A stretch of 64,000 nucleotides of DNA, taken from contig OZ037875.1 of NCBI GenBank assembly GCA_964035575.1, positions 186,001 to 250,000 of the forward strand, given 5' to 3'. This document shows positions 1 through 9,242 of the stretch, piece after piece (position 1 is the first letter of the stretch; the number at the start of each line of letters is the position of its first letter). A model generated the notes under the pieces. It had not been told where the DNA came from. It ran no database searches and saw only the letters and a list, made by a program, of their open reading frames with translations. The translations under genes and the position numbers were made by a program. Source of the stretch: Rhynchopus sp. YZ270_cl-10 (lineage: Eukaryota; Euglenozoa; Diplonemea; Diplonemida; Diplonemidae).

Positions 1-74
1 GTCAGGCGGCTGTGCCCCGACTCAAGGCCGCGGCAGTACGAGTACGCCCTCTTGGCTTCATCCGCGTCGTCCAT
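1..74 (-). CDS. 5' end of an unrecognised gene, running off the left edge
   Basis: An open frame starts at an ATG (complement of 72-74) and stays open to base 1, giving 24 residues beginning MDDADEAKRAYSYC. The composition is charged and GC-rich, unlike the AT-rich sequence just upstream. About 30 bases before the ATG the minus strand has a CTCAG that could serve as a splice acceptor, the same arrangement seen at most better-supported genes here. The fragment is too short to identify a family. Confidence 0.4.
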   Translation of the reverse strand, partial: MDDADEAKRAYSYCRGLESGHSRL

Positions 75-1103
75 CGTACGTCACCGCTCGGGTGTGTGCA
101 CGCTGAGCAACACACCGCGAAGAAATAACAAATAAATGCGTCCTGGAGTTGGTGTGGAGAGGGATGGGGAGGGGGGAGGGGGGAGGGGAGGAAGAGAAAA
201 CGTGAGGGGGGAGGGGAGAGGTGGTGGCAGTTGGTGGTGGAAAATATATAAAGACGGGGGCTAAAAAAAAAAAAAAAAACACATCAGCGTAGTACCTGCG
301 GACGCAAGTATTGGTAAAGGCGTTGTGCACAAAGTATGCTGAAAAATTGCAACCCGTTTTTGTGGGGGGGAGGAATACGTAGTGAGAAAGGATGTATTAT
401 GAGAGCGCAATCTTTGGAACCAAGTTTCAGAAAAAAGGTTTCGTTTTAAGGGAAAAGTTAGAAAAACTGGGGGGGAAATTTTGTTTGGCGTGATTGAAAT
501 CCAAAGTGACACAAGACTTTGTTGTTCCTTTATTGACTTTCTTCCAAACATTATTAAAAAGTACAGTAACAGTTGAAGTGCCAACGACTCTACGGGCCGC
601 AGACACATGGGAAAGAGAAGAAGAAAAAAAACCTCCCCTCCCCAAGAAAACAATAATAAACACAGCTTTTTGCGACAAAAAAAAAATAAAAAAACGGTAG
701 CTCGCAGCTGAGACAAAGACGGGTGTTTTTTTTAATAAATGGAGGAACGATCGGAGAGAAAAATGACACAAAGTAAAAGCACATCCGTTTTCAAAGTTCT
801 CCCCCCGTGCTTCTCGGCTCCGTCCTTCCCTCATAAAAAATTAAAATTAAAATTAAAACCCTGGACAACGTTGAAGCTGACATCCATCCCTTCCCACCAG
901 CGGGGGGGAAGGTTGCGAAGATGTTCTGATGGTAACGTGTATCAGAATGTCCTATACGTTGCCCACCAAGAAACCAAGAAGAACTTTGCCGAAAAAAAAC
1001 TTAAACCTGTTGGCAAAGACCCCCCTCCCCCTCTCCAATAAACGGTGACTGAGACACGGACCTACCGATCGACCAGAAAATGATTGAGAATAAACTTTCT
1101 TTC
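75..1103. other. intergenic low-complexity stretch
   Basis: Purine-rich G/A runs (150-230), several homopolymer A/T runs and no convincing coding frame. The short open frames here follow the base bias. On the transcribed minus strand the G/A run reads as a long pyrimidine tract. Confidence 0.6.
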
Positions 1104-1109
1104 ACGGGT

Positions 1110-1256
1110 TGCCTACGATCGTAGTACGATCGTTTACGATCGTACCAAAAAACGATCGTAACGATCGTAAAATATCGTACTACGATCAACTACGATCGTA
1201 CTACGATCGTAGTACGATCGTAGTACGATCATTACGATCGTAGTACGATCGTAGTA
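1110..1256. repeat. left CGATCGTA palindrome array
   Basis: About a dozen copies of the self-complementary ACGATCGT, partly in an 11 bp period (ACGATCGTAGT). The array is CpG-dense in an otherwise AT-rich setting. Confidence 0.85.
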
Positions 1257-1414
1257 CGTTTGCCAAACGAAATAACGAATATCGCTTGAAATACCGTTCG
1301 ATATTCCTTGCATGGTGCATGAAGCACACACAAGGTATATCAAACGATAATCAATCAGATAAAACGTTACATCATTGGAAAATTGTTGGCACCGCCGCCC
1401 TGTCTTCGTATTTA

Positions 1415-1817
1415 TTACGTCGACAGGCCAAACAACGTTGGGCTCAGAAGAAGCAGTGCTAGACAGTCACTGGGGATCAACATGAGAACCAACTCCCAAC
1501 AACACAGGCTACCGAAGTAGCAGGTGGGGTGTTGCGGGTGTTTGGGGTGAAAGAAAATCGATTTTGGTAAGTTACAGCAGAAAATTCTTAAGTTTGCAAT
1601 AGCGAGAAGGGTTACATTGCTCTTGCGAGCTGTGAACCGGTAAGGTTGAGAAGGGTGACACGGCATACAAGTACAAGTACAAGTAAGACGTACCTTCTGC
1701 AAAGGCTGAATTCGCAATTCTAAGGGATATGAATTCAGCCCCCACTGTTTTTTTGAGATGATCATTCCATGGTATACTAAGCGTTCCCGAAGAATGAATC
1801 ACCCCCTCCTCGTTCAT
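1415..1817 (-). CDS. candidate two-exon hypothetical protein inside the inverted-repeat element
   Basis: Exon 1 runs from an ATG at 1817 to 1694 and starts MNEEGVIHSSGTL. A GTACGT donor and a pyrimidine-rich acceptor ending TTCACAG bound a 64 bp intron (1630-1693). Exon 2 (1629-1415) continues in frame to a stop, giving 112 residues. The C-terminal third is hydrophobic. No family is recognised. Splice sites and strand agree with the other genes in the window, but the protein is short and the call could be chance. Confidence 0.25.
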
Positions 1818-2656
1818 GCAAACTCAAGAAAATTCTGAAGTAACTACAACCTGGCGTGCGGGTACAGATGCATTGCTTTGTTCTTTCCTCAAAGTCATGT
1901 GTGATCTCTCGGGTCTGTACTAAAGTCAGTGTTTAGATAAGCATCCACTTGACTCGTTCTAACAACCGTTGAAATCTAGAACAAAACAACACACTGCCCC
2001 TTCTCACACCAAGCCGCCATGCTTCAAGAGCATGCCCTGGGCAAAAATTACTGTGACAAAAATTAGTATTCTGGGGGAACGCAATATTTTCTTGTGTCTA
2101 GTCCTCCGCAAGCAGAGGACAGACTTTCCGGATCCCGAAGTCGAATTTCTTGCACTAGCTATGCTCCCTGGGTTAAATGGCTATAGCAGTGACTGACTAA
2201 GAGTTTCATAATAATTAGGGTGGTCTGGGGTGGGTTAATGGAAAAGTTGGTATATAAACCCGACTTTTACGATCGCCACCTGGTTTTGAAATAATTGCAC
2301 CAGCTCTTCCGTGGGCACTGCTTCGCTGTCACGATGAAGGGTCGTCGGTTCGGGTACCTGATAAGAGAAATTGAATGTAAAAGTAGAGACTACAACAAAA
2401 AAACAAACAAACAAGAAGCCGCCCCGTACCCCACGTAAAAGTGACATTTTTGTTGACAAAAAAAAAAAAAAAACGTGCCCGTCTAGGTGTCGATAGCATC
2501 GCTGTTATCAGGTCACAGCTGTCAAGGTCCGTCCGATGGCTCGCTGACGCGGCATGGGGAACTGCACCACTCGATGCCTACGGCCCTAGCATATCAGCTA
2601 GAGCATCTAGGTGGTCTTCACCTCCAACCTCCTCTGCTGGCACATCGGAGGGTGAC

Positions 2657-2998
2657 ATGATCGACGACGTCCTCGCAGCGGGAGATCGGCCTGCCGCGAA
2701 TGACGTGCCGCCTGCTGAGGGTGACCCTGAGCCCAACCGTATTTTAAAACTAAAGCGTTCTGTTTCTCCCCCCTCCCGTAAACAGAATCCATCAACACGT
2801 TCTTCAAAAAGAAAACGCTCGTCTTCCCCCAGAGCATGCGACAAAACTGCCAAAAAACGGAAGAAATCCGTCATCAATGCCCCCCCCTCCGCCCCGCCAC
2901 CCCCATCTGATGATGGCCCGGTGGGTAGTAGTATCAGCGACATCAGTGTGACATCTGCCACACAAGAGAGATCATCGCGCTCGTCTGCGGTGACATAA
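2657..2998 (+). CDS. candidate small basic, Ser/Pro-rich protein
   Basis: This is the only plus-strand candidate. The frame is open from the A-run at about 2460, and the first in-frame ATG is at 2657 (about 113 residues). The middle is rich in Ser, Pro, Lys and Arg with nuclear-localisation-like clusters (SSKRKRSSSP, KTAKKRKKS), and the tail is Ser/Thr-rich. That composition suits a disordered nuclear protein. A similar-length frame is open on the opposite strand, so strand and reality are uncertain. It lies inside the inverted-repeat element. Confidence 0.25.
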   Translation: MIDDVLAAGDRPAANDVPPAEGDPEPNRILKLKRSVSPPSRKQNPSTRSSKRKRSSSPRACDKTAKKRKKSVINAPPSAPPPPSDDGPVGSSISDISVTSATQERSSRSSAVT

Positions 2999-3863
2999 AA
3001 ATGTTTAGTATAGTGGAGCACACTCTAGGGTGGCTACACTAATACAACCAAGTTTTCAAAAAAAAAAAAAAATAGCGGACATGTCGAAAAGGGAGAAAAC
3101 CGGGGGGTTAAAAACATACCTTGCACTCGGCCCACTCTCCAGGTACAAAGAACATCACTGCACGACAAACCCACTACTACAATAGAAAATAACTATTTTT
3201 TACCGAACAGAAAGGTCGTTTTATTGATGAGTGTTTTCTGAGTGCACACTCAGTGGGGACAAAATGCAACACTTCAAGGCATGCAATACTCCAAGGAATT
3301 TGCTAAGGAAAAGTCGATATTGTGGGCCCCTGTAGTAGTGCATATAGTTACCCCCAGATCGTCAAAACACCCGATTTTTGCGTTTTTTTGCACTTTTTGG
3401 TGCCCAAAAACCCAACTCAGGGGTCGAAATTTTCCCGAAAAAAAAAATTTTTTTTTTGAGATTTTTTGATTTTTTGACAAGGCGCTGGCCCATACAAAAT
3501 GCACTGGTGGTACAGAAAATGACTGGGGAATTAACTCTAGATGCTCAAAACAGCCCAATTCTTGCTTTTTTTGACTTTTTGGTCCCAGAAGGGTACCTAG
3601 GGTGTAGTGAGCAGGCCTCAAAAACACTTGTGAAAAAAAAAAATTGGGATTTTTTTTTTTGAGATTTTTTCAAAAATCGACTTGTTTTTGGTAAAAATCA
3701 CGAAATTTTGGGTTCGCGGAACCGCGTTTTAGACCCCCCTAGATGCTCAAAAGTGCCAAATTTTGCTTTTAATGGCCTCAAATCGTCGAAATTAGCCCAA
3801 TATAGGGGCAAAAAAAAAAATTCGAGGGTCTAGGTATGGAGAGCGAGCACCTTAGAAGGAAGA

Positions 3864-4053
3864 TCGTACGATCGTACTACGATCGTACTACGATCATTAC
3901 GATCGTACTACGATCGTTACGATCGTAGTACGATCGTACGATCATAATACGATCGTAAGTACGATCGTACTACGATCGTACTTTGATCGTAGTACGATCG
4001 TAGTGCGATCAAAAAAGAGCTGCGATCGTAAGAGATCGTACTACGATCGTAGG
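3864..4053. repeat. right CGATCGTA palindrome array
   Basis: Same palindromic units as at 1110-1256, in mirror arrangement next to the right terminal repeat. Some copies are degenerate (ATAATACGATCG, TTTGATCG). Confidence 0.85.
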
Positions 4054-4061
4054 CAACCCGT

Positions 4062-4714
4062 AATTCTTTAAAGAACGGATGGAGCTATCCATCAGCATAA
4101 AAAAGGGAGAACAAATTTTACAATTTGCCTTCCGTTACATCAAAGGCTCTTCACACCCGAACCGGCTGGGAGGGGGGGAAGGGAGCGAACGTTGGTTTGC
4201 AAAATAAAATAAAATAAAACACACAGTTCAGTGATCGCACTAATTTCACACCGCTCCGCCATTGGCTTTTTTTTCCCGTCGGTATTAAGCGCGAGCCCCA
4301 GTCTACACTGAGGTCTCAAAAAATAAAACAAAACAAGACTTGAAATACAACAGCCCTCGTGAACAGTGTACCTTGGTACAATGACCGGCTGTACCGTGGG
4401 GTGGACACCCAATCATGCAGTCCCACATCCATTTTCGTGGTTTACAACTGATACAGAGATTTTAAAAAAAAAAAGTGAAGTTGATAGTGCAAACGCCTCA
4501 GGGACGCAAGCACTGACACTCCGTGGGTTATCGAACCCCGGAGTGTTGCGCGGGTTTAAAAAAAACGTTGATATATCCAACGCCTCTGGGACTGCAGGCA
4601 CTGCAAAATGGGGGGACGTCTGAAACACGTAAAAAAAAAAAGCGTTTTCAAAAACACCCAGACGCTGTAAAAACCTCTTAAAAACCATTACTCTCCCTCT
4701 CCCTCCCTCTCTCT
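4062..4714. repeat. intergenic stretch holding interspersed repeats
   Basis: Contains a copy of the GCCCTCTCGTGAACAGTGTA family (4341-4455) and then the AGTGCAAACGCCTC family (4474-4560), with a partial second copy of the latter at 4566-4616. A pyrimidine-rich run (4685-4715) borders the 3' end of the next gene. No protein gene is seen. Confidence 0.6.
4474..4560 (-). repeat. short interspersed repeat with box-B-like hairpin
   Basis: On the minus strand this contains CCGGGGTTCGATAACCC, which matches the RNA polymerase III B box core GGTTCGANNCC and forms a stem (CACTCCG pairs with CGGAGTG). It is followed by a conserved TGAGGCGTTTGCACTATC block and an 11-base T run. Related copies are at 22240-22290, 22692-22735, 30473-30560 and 51888-51945. 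A tRNA-derived SINE-like origin is inference, because no clear A box is seen. Confidence 0.45.
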
Positions 4715-5836
4715 TCACTTTTCTACCTCCTTCTGGAGGACTTCGTCTGGGATGCGGTATGCTTTGACCGACGTTGGCGTGGCTGCAAAGAGGAAGCGCC
4801 CGCACTGCGTCAGCTCTAGACCTGAGTACGTTCCGGAGACATCGGGGGTGACAACTATTTCGAATATGCTGCTCTCTTTTCCGAAGGCCCAGATAAGCGT
4901 ATTGTGTGCGTTGTAGGTTGCGAAGATGTTTGCGGAGGATACCGCTACGTCGAACACTGATTGACCATGCACTACCTCTTGAAGACAGACCCCGCTTGAG
5001 GTGTCCCAGACACGTGCCGTTTCGTCACTGCTTGCTGAGACAATACGCCCCGCATCCGACGTTATTGCCACCCCAAGCACCGTGTACTCATGCCCAGACA
5101 GCTCCTTCAACACTTCAGCTCCCAGCCCTAATACCATCACCTTCGCTTCTACAGCCACCACCACCACCTCCCCTGCAGTTGCCACAGCGTTGCCTATGCC
5201 ATCCGCTTCGTATCCACACACCCTCTCACCCTTTAGTGCATTCCATATATGCAACGCCGCATCTTGCGCTACTGACACAATGTATTTCCCACATCCCGTC
5301 CAACAAACTAACGGCGCCTCTGTGTGTTGTGGCATGGTCTTCAGGATGGTGTCGGTTTGCAGACAGTATAGGACTACATTGCAGCCCCAGGCATATGCGA
5401 GCAGGCCGGTAGGGGACATTGCCCCGCCGGTTGCGTTGACGTGGTTCACCTCTTTGTAGAGAAGCCCTGAGGAGGTGTGGAAGATGCGCAGAATGCTGTC
5501 CGTGCTGGGGACGCAGAGGAAGCGGTTACATGGGGAGAGATGCACGTCGCTGGGTTGGTGGACACCGTCGTAGCGGTGGGGTGCGTGGATCTGGGGGTAA
5601 AGCAGTTCTACAGTATCGCCGCTCTCAAGTCCGGTTGCGGCAATGGGGGTAAGCGAATCGGAGGCAAGTGGCTCAACGCAGCCTCGTCTATGCAAAGCCA
5701 GCGCCCCTCCCCCGACCCCCACCATCCCAGCCACCATCCCCGCCGCCCGTCCTGTAACACTCCCAACCGTCTCCTCGCTGTCGACACTCACCATAAACCC
5801 CTCCCCAGTGACTCCAAAAGTGCAGGAAAGTTCCAT
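4715..5836 (-). CDS. WD40-repeat protein with N-terminal ubiquitin-like region
   Basis: Single exon, 373 residues. Residues 1-80 resemble a ubiquitin-like fold: a beta-rich start, then a central segment ending LESGDTVELLY, typical of the last ubiquitin-like strand. Residues about 95-365 carry WD40-type blades, clearest at ISSDETARVWD-like positions (SASSDETARVWDTSSG), AALHIWNALKGE and GHEYTVLGVAITSDAG, and weaker elsewhere. Such propellers are protein-interaction platforms, and the fusion suggests a role in a ubiquitin- or proteasome-linked complex, which is inference. On the minus strand a CCCCTTTTTAGCAG acceptor-like motif lies 13-20 bases before the ATG. The exact orthologue is not recognised. 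Confidence 0.8.
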   Translation of the reverse strand: MELSCTFGVTGEGFMVSVDSEETVGSVTGRAAGMVAGMVGVGGGALALHRRGCVEPLASDSLTPIAATGLESGDTVELLYPQIHAPHRYDGVHQPSDVHLSPCNRFLCVPSTDSILRIFHTSSGLLYKEVNHVNATGGAMSPTGLLAYAWGCNVVLYCLQTDTILKTMPQHTEAPLVCWTGCGKYIVSVAQDAALHIWNALKGERVCGYEADGIGNAVATAGEVVVVAVEAKVMVLGLGAEVLKELSGHEYTVLGVAITSDAGRIVSASSDETARVWDTSSGVCLQEVVHGQSVFDVAVSSANIFATYNAHNTLIWAFGKESSIFEIVVTPDVSGTYSGLELTQCGRFLFAATPTSVKAYRIPDEVLQKEVEK

Positions 5837-6372
5837 TTTTATTCAGTTCTGCTAAAAAGGGGTTTTTTATGGTAGGAGAGGGAAATGAGGAAAGAAGGGT
5901 GGGAAGTTCTTTTTTAAAATGAATATGGGGGCCAGAATAAGTTTTTTTGGGGGAGGAGAAAGGGGGGCAGGGAGAAGATGGCTGTGCATCGTGTGCGCGC
6001 ATCTCAAAAAAAGGGTGGCTCTCCGGAGGATGTTGTCAAAATAAAAGGGAAGAAAGAAAGAAGCTCTGCCAGCTTGCTATTTTCAGGTCTTTTTTTGAGA
6101 CACGCTTTAAACACATATCTATGTAAGATGTTTTGGGTGCGAAGAATTCAACATTCCGCAAAAAAAAGCAAAAAAAAAAAAAAGCTCATTCATATTTCGG
6201 TTTTATTAGGGGGGCCTGTACTCCCTAACAACCACTTTCCCGCCGGGATATCTTTATTTAAAAAATCTAAAATAATGTCACAGGAACTCCACAGGAAATG
6301 CTGAGATTTGCTCCAGGTATGCGGCTAAATAGCACCAATTTTCCTTTACTCCACCCTTATCCCCTATCCCTC
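5837..6372. other. intergenic stretch
   Basis: AT-rich with poly-A/T and one G-rich run. No coding frame or recognisable repeat is seen. It separates the FAM177 stop from the WD40 gene start. Confidence 0.6.
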
Positions 6373-6834
6373 TTATAACTCTTCTTTGTCGGGCTGCTCC
6401 TCCTCAAGTAGCACCTTCTCATCAAGGACAGTCTCGGTAAGGGGGTGGAGCGACGTGGCAGCCGCATTCGGGTTCGCCAGTCCAAGTCTTTTGCGCTCCT
6501 TTTCGCGCTCCTCGAGCAGCTTCTTGCGGATGTACTGTTCCTTCTTGCGCTTTCGCCGCATCTGTCTGTCGTGCTCGTCTATCACATACTGGAAACGCGA
6601 CTCCGTCACCCCAAGCGCGTCCGCCACCTTTTCCCCCAGGTAGTCCGCCGTCACGTACATCTGGTACAACACCGGCTCGACGGCCCGCCACACACGCAGC
6701 ACGGTGGGGTACTCGAGGGGACGTCTGTACCACACAGTCTCCTCTGTGAAGTATTCGTTGTCGCTGTCATCGTCGACGTCGGGTGCGTTCACATGCACAG
6801 CCTCGCTTGCGGCCTCTGGTGGGGAATCTGCCAT
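6373..6834 (-). CDS. FAM177 family protein
   Basis: Single exon, 153 residues from the ATG at 6834 (MADSPPEAASEAVH). The frame stays open further upstream but that extension is low-complexity. The FAM177 signature is visible at about 70-100: a Trp-containing segment followed by YLGEKVADALGVTESRFQYV and then IDEHDRQ, where FAM177A proteins have YVGEKxAxFLGI..KYQYAIDE. A strongly charged helix rich in Lys, Arg and Glu follows (about 103-130). FAM177 proteins are small eukaryotic proteins with an ill-defined, membrane-associated role in animals. On the minus strand a CACAGCAG lies 16-23 bases upstream of the ATG. Confidence 0.8.
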   Translation of the reverse strand: MADSPPEAASEAVHVNAPDVDDDSDNEYFTEETVWYRRPLEYPTVLRVWRAVEPVLYQMYVTADYLGEKVADALGVTESRFQYVIDEHDRQMRRKRKKEQYIRKKLLEEREKERKRLGLANPNAAATSLHPLTETVLDEKVLLEEEQPDKEEL

Positions 6835-7330
6835 GTGATAGTGTACTGCTGTGGTGTGAGGTGGTGAGAGTGGTGAGAGAAGCAAAGAGGGGGTTGTTCT
6901 TTGATATGTGGCTAGGATTCTATTTTCTTTTTGTAGTATTTTGGCAATATCAAAAAAGAAAAAAAAAATACAAAGGACCCCCGAAAAGGATAGTATGTTT
7001 ACGGAAGGCACGCTAGACCCGCCTCTCCAAAGCGAGCAGGCAGGGCAATGAAATATGATGTTTTTTTTTGTTTTTTGTTTTTCAAATTTTGCATTTTCTT
7101 GACTTTTGGAATCATTAGATTTCTCTGTCTCGGTGTAAAATCTGTTAAATCACACAGGAAAGCAATGCTACACACCACCACCTCTGATGGCATCCCCTGT
7201 TATATCGATACTGGAACAAACCACCTCGCTCTTTTCATAGCACGATGCAAACATTGCAAATCCACACCCAGCACCCATTCCTCCCCCATCATTCCTCTTT
7301 CCATTTGGCTAAAACGGGCGGCTTTTTTTT
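6835..7330. other. intergenic stretch
   Basis: No coding signal. It holds A/T homopolymers and, next to the FAM177 start, a CA/CT-rich tract on the transcribed strand that could act as a polypyrimidine tract. Confidence 0.55.
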
Positions 7331-7672
7331 TCACTCTTTCTTATCAAAGATGCCACTATCGATGATGGGCATAGCACAGCGTTGCAGAGGGTCGATATAT
7401 TCATCACAGTTTAGCTGCCCATTGTATTGCCCAGAGCCACGTATCCCTTTGAGGCATTTAAAGTACCCGGTAGCCTCCTGCGGGCAGGCACGTGTTCCGA
7501 CACAGTGCATGCAAAGCTCTTTCATTTCCTGTGCAATGTGTAGGGCAGGCCGCTTGCGGTCCGCCTCGCGATGCCACTTCTGGTAAAAGTCTTTGCAGTC
7601 CTTCGCGACTTTCTTTCTGTCCGCAGGTGACAATGCCTCGCAGGGCCCGTTCTCGTCGAATGCTGTGCTCAT
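7331..7672 (-). CDS. twin CX9C (CHCH-type) small protein, probably mitochondrial intermembrane space
   Basis: Single exon, 113 residues, starting MSTAFDENGPCEAL. Two CX9C motifs are seen, CPQEATGYFKC and CDEYIDPLQRC, separated by about 18 residues. Further cysteines occur at CKDFYQKW and CMHC. Twin CX9C proteins are oxidatively folded in the intermembrane space by the Mia40/Erv1 relay and often serve respiratory-complex assembly, so that location is inferred from the family. On the minus strand a textbook pyrimidine tract ending CATTTCTACAG sits about 25 bases before the ATG, consistent with a 5'-leader splice acceptor. An inverted-repeat element begins 57 bp upstream of the ATG. Confidence 0.75.
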   Translation of the reverse strand: MSTAFDENGPCEALSPADRKKVAKDCKDFYQKWHREADRKRPALHIAQEMKELCMHCVGTRACPQEATGYFKCLKGIRGSGQYNGQLNCDEYIDPLQRCAMPIIDSGIFDKKE

Positions 7673-7729
7673 TTGGTGTAATGTGTAGTATCTGTAGAAA
7701 TGGTGGAAAGAAAAGATATTTTCATCATA

Positions 7730-8887
7730 TCAGTGGCTGTCACGAAATGTGGTAATTCATGTGGCCCACCTTTAACTAATTAAAATTTTGGACTTTTTGC
7801 TCGATTTTTTTTTCATTTTTTTGCGCGGACCTCGGAAATGCAGTTAAGCGCATTTTCGACTTCCGGAAAAATGCCAATATTTCCTGGAATAAGGGGATGA
7901 AGACCGAAAAAGTGACCTGGAGAAGACGTGTCCTGGGCAATAGCTTTTCCTCCAAAAAACGCCGAAAAATATTTCGTTGGATTCAGCGGACCGAAAACGT
8001 GCAATTCCGTACCCCCTTTTTTTGTTTTGACACCCCCAAACCTCCCCAAGCACCCCCAAACCCACTTTTCAGTCACATTTTAGTAGGGAATTTCACTTAA
8101 ATTTCGCCTAAAATGACCCAAAAGGACCCGTGTGCCATGGTGTCTGGCCGTTTCTTGTGCGCAAAATTGTCAATCTCCCCACCTACGTGGCAAAGAGTCT
8201 GTTCGTGTCACATAGCAACACTGAACCAAAGACTGAACTCCCTCACTGCCAAAGGGGTTTTTGTGCCTCCTAATATGGCAAACGGGTAACGGTTACACAG
8301 GCTTGTTCAGGGCAAATCCTTAAGAAATCGTGCTTTTTTAACCGCACCGATAACCTGGTACAGATAGTTCACAGAGGTTCAACTAGGATTTTTTCATCAT
8401 TTCTTTATTTATTTTCAAAGATTGTGAAAAGATCTTTCAAAAGGCACCATTTTCGAGTTGAAATACCAATTACTCCCGGGTAGAGTGTGACCGCAAAGCC
8501 AAAACAATTGGCCGGTCCTTAAGGGGTTAACAAACATACAGGGAAACAGTGAAATACTGTGTGGCCCGCCTTTAACTAATTAAAATTTTGGACTTTTTGC
8601 TCGATTTTTTTTTCATTTTTTTGCGCGGACCTCGGAAACGCAGTTAAGCACATTTTCGACTTCCGGAAAAATACCAATATTTTCTGGGATGGCTGCGAGA
8701 ATATCCGAAAAAACGATGATTTTTGAACTGAGCAAATAAATTTCTGAAAAAAAAAAATCGAGAATCGTTTCATTGCAATCAGCGCATTCCGCGCAATGCA
8801 AATAAAAAAAAAATCGGTGAAAAAGTCAAAAATTTAGTCATTTTACTCAAAAATGTTGAAATTACCACATTTCGTGACAGCCACTGA
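7730..8887. mobile_element. 1.16 kb TA-flanked inverted-repeat element (Tc1/mariner-like, non-autonomous)
   Basis: The ends are identical inverted repeats of 28 bases starting TCAGTGGCTGTCACG (7730-7757 and 8860-8887), directly flanked by TA on both sides (7728-7729 and 8888-8889). TA target duplication and a CAGTG terminus are typical of Tc1/mariner-type DNA transposons. No transposase frame is present. Inside, about 130 bp beginning GTGGCCCACCTTTAAC at 7761 recurs at 8561, exactly 800 bp later, with a few differences. Confidence 0.7.
7761..8690. repeat. pair of ~130 bp direct repeats inside the TA-flanked element
   Basis: 7761-7890 and 8561-8690 match closely, sharing TTAATTAAAATTTTGG-like sequence, a T run and GCGCGGACCTCGGAAA, at an 800 bp offset. 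This suggests an internal duplication or a nested, related insertion. Confidence 0.7.
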
Positions 8888-9242
8888 TATGCAATCAAAT
8901 AAATTGATAGTATATGCTGAGGGATCAAAAATGTTCTCATCTTTCTTAGAAAAGATAGAAAAAAAAGTTTACTTGAAATACAGCCCTCTCGTGAACAGTG
9001 CACCCTTCTTGGTATGTCAGCAGTGGGGGTGGACCCCCAACCATGCAGTCCTCCAATCCATTTCGTTGTTTAGATCTGAGCTCTGAAATAGAGATGGGAG
9101 GAGGGGAGTAACGAAGGGGTATTGCAGGATAGGCAAGACATACTAGAGGTGCTCTAAATCAAAAATGGTATATAAAAAAAATGGCCCATTAGGAAATAGC
9201 CTGGAGCTAAGCCTTAAAAGGTCGTGCTCCCATATGGCGGGG
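8888..9242. repeat. spacer with one interspersed-repeat copy
   Basis: 8973-9080 repeats the sequence at 4341-4455 (GCCCTCTCGTGAACAGTG, then GGGGTGGACCCCCAACCATG and a TCCATTTCGT block). A shorter match is at 43306-43340. No gene is seen. Confidence 0.55.

Larger units (their letters stand above)
1104..4061. mobile_element. 2.96 kb terminal-inverted-repeat element with CGATCGTA palindrome arrays
   Basis: The left end reads ACGGGTTGCCTACGATCGTA and the right end is its reverse complement, finishing GGCAACCCGT. Immediately inside each end lies an array of the palindrome CGATCG spaced by TAGTA or similar (1110-1256 and 3864-4053). No clean target-site duplication is visible, since the left flank ends CTTTC and the right flank begins AATTC. 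Inside are two weak gene candidates and a long A/T-homopolymer stretch (about 3260-3840). No transposase is recognised, so it is probably a non-autonomous DNA transposon or another inverted-repeat unit. Confidence 0.55.

Noticed and set aside
2235-2395. Minus-strand exon after a TTATCAG acceptor (VPEPTTLHRDSEAVPTEE)
   Set aside because: Protein-like, but no donor-compatible upstream exon could be found, so it was not called.
1104-4061. CRISPR-like array of CGATCGTA units
   Set aside because: Units are short, palindromic and contiguous, spacers are 3-5 bases, and the setting is eukaryotic.
4490-4560. A functional tRNA gene
   Set aside because: Only a T-arm/B-box-like hairpin is present; no acceptor stem, A box or anticodon arm folds around it.
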